This document shows positions 63,649 to 64,000 of a stretch of 64,000 nt of DNA, in pieces. The DNA is from Bacteriovoracaceae bacterium (lineage in GTDB: Bacteria; Bdellovibrionota; Bacteriovoracia; Bacteriovoracales; Bacteriovoracaceae). The notes beneath the pieces are model-generated. The model was not told the DNA's origin and ran no database searches. It saw nothing but the letters and a program-made list of their open reading frames with translations. The stretch covers positions 1-64,000 of the forward strand of contig JABGXW010000162.1 of NCBI GenBank assembly GCA_018675575.1. Reading direction: 5' to 3'. The first letter of the stretch is position 1; the number at the start of each line of letters is the position of its first letter. The translations under genes were made by a program, and so were the position numbers.

Positions 63649-64000
63649 TTAAGATAGACTCGAAACTAACTTTGTAGTTGCTTTTGATTGAAGCTCTTTA
63701 TCATTGCTAATTGACTTTTTCGCTTGTTCAATTACTTTATCTAATAACTCACTATTTAGTTTCGTTATCATTTGGTTTTTATCTGATTCTAGCTTGTTTG
63801 CAGCATCTCTGCTCATTCTCATTAATGTTTGTGTTGTTTCTTCTTTTGCGATAATCGCATACTTTCTTACATCTTCATCAGATGATTCATTTATTTTTAA
63901 GATTTCAGTGTCTAACTGCTCAAGTTTTTTTGCATATGAATCGTATTTAATTTGCGCCTCTTTATATTTCTCGTCAGCTAAACTGTAGAGGGCAGCGACA
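63649..64000 (-). CDS. atpF: ATP synthase subunit b (Fo), partial: C-terminal part only
   Basis: About 116 residues plus the TAA at 63649-63651 are visible on the minus strand; the gene runs off the right edge. It is an extended charged helix (EKYKEAQIKYDSYAKKLEQL then SDEDVRKYAIIAKEETTQ and DAANKLESDKNQ) with the QAKKSI-type end, as in subunit b cytoplasmic coiled coils. Its position directly before atpH confirms the assignment. The membrane helix is outside the window. Confidence 0.9.
   Translation of the reverse strand, partial: VAALYSLADEKYKEAQIKYDSYAKKLEQLDTEILKINESSDEDVRKYAIIAKEETTQTLMRMSRDAANKLESDKNQMITKLNSELLDKVIEQAKKSISNDKELQSKATTKLVSSLS

Overview
The window is a gene-dense, AT-rich, plasmid- and phage-free stretch of a Gram-negative bacterial chromosome. 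Gene content (F1Fo ATP synthase, acyl-CoA dehydrogenase with ETF, many small lipoproteins and outer-membrane barrels, several lytic transglycosylases, a patatin, a secreted phospholipase D) and low GC resemble predatory Bdellovibrionota, most likely a Halobacteriovorax/Bacteriovorax-type organism. That placement is inference from content and style, not from a marker-gene comparison. I see no rRNA, CRISPR array, IS element or integrase; the only tRNA is tRNA-Gln(UUG). No gene-free stretch exceeds 300 bases; the largest are 3040-3295 and 58573-58807, and both hold regulatory-looking structure.

Layout. 1-3039 (minus): a signalling operon of an inactive HtpX/M48-like membrane protein, a CHASE2 sensor histidine kinase and a response regulator cut by the left edge. 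3296-4132: an endonuclease IV-like protein. 4184-5940: hypothetical envelope proteins. 6031-6234: a ferredoxin. 6220-8991 (minus): an inactive-looking M48 lipoprotein with the AmgK-MurU cell-wall recycling pair. 9110-11536: a LysM lipoprotein, an outer-membrane protein, a small lipoprotein and folK. 11622-14529: acyl-CoA dehydrogenase and etfBA. 14542-17905 (minus): a secreted coiled-coil protein behind a near-perfect sigma-54 promoter, then a Mrp/DUF4388/RHH operon. 18034-20688: a HAMP protein and an Slt-type transglycosylase. 20685-23433 (minus): tRNA-Gln-prs-pth-ychF. 23500-25476: class A PBP. 25589-33210: an outer-membrane protein, a large secreted protein with an elaborate palindromic upstream region, priA, a secreted protein and galU. 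33241-37600: an envelope operon (barrel, CFI-box protein, LptF/G permease, ArnT-like transferase). 37645-44588: def-fmt-rpe-hutHUI and a Kazal-like lipoprotein. 44593-46961: TlpA-like protein, pilin-like peptide, glpK. 46975-53608: radA, secreted PLD, a divergent LigA in an operon with a barrel and an HTH protein. 53667-58572: patatin, MltD-like transglycosylase and a large anchored Lys-rich protein. 58808-64000 (minus): atpF(partial)-H-A-G-D-C.

How the genes work together. Cell-wall turnover is a theme: two lytic transglycosylases, a class A PBP, AmgK/MurU and LysM. Amino-acid and lipid use (hutHUI, acyl-CoA dehydrogenase/ETF, glpK, patatin, PLD) fits a cell living on prey macromolecules (inference). 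The strongest non-gene signal is that several first-in-operon genes have a sigma-70 -10 box only 5-7 nt before the start codon and no Shine-Dalgarno, which predicts leaderless mRNAs. Other things worth a look are two M48-family proteins with broken HExxH motifs, a LigA whose motif IV lysine is Thr, an endonuclease IV with a metal-ligand Glu replaced by Asn, and dense inverted repeats in the 3040-3295 and 29098-29254 intergenic regions.
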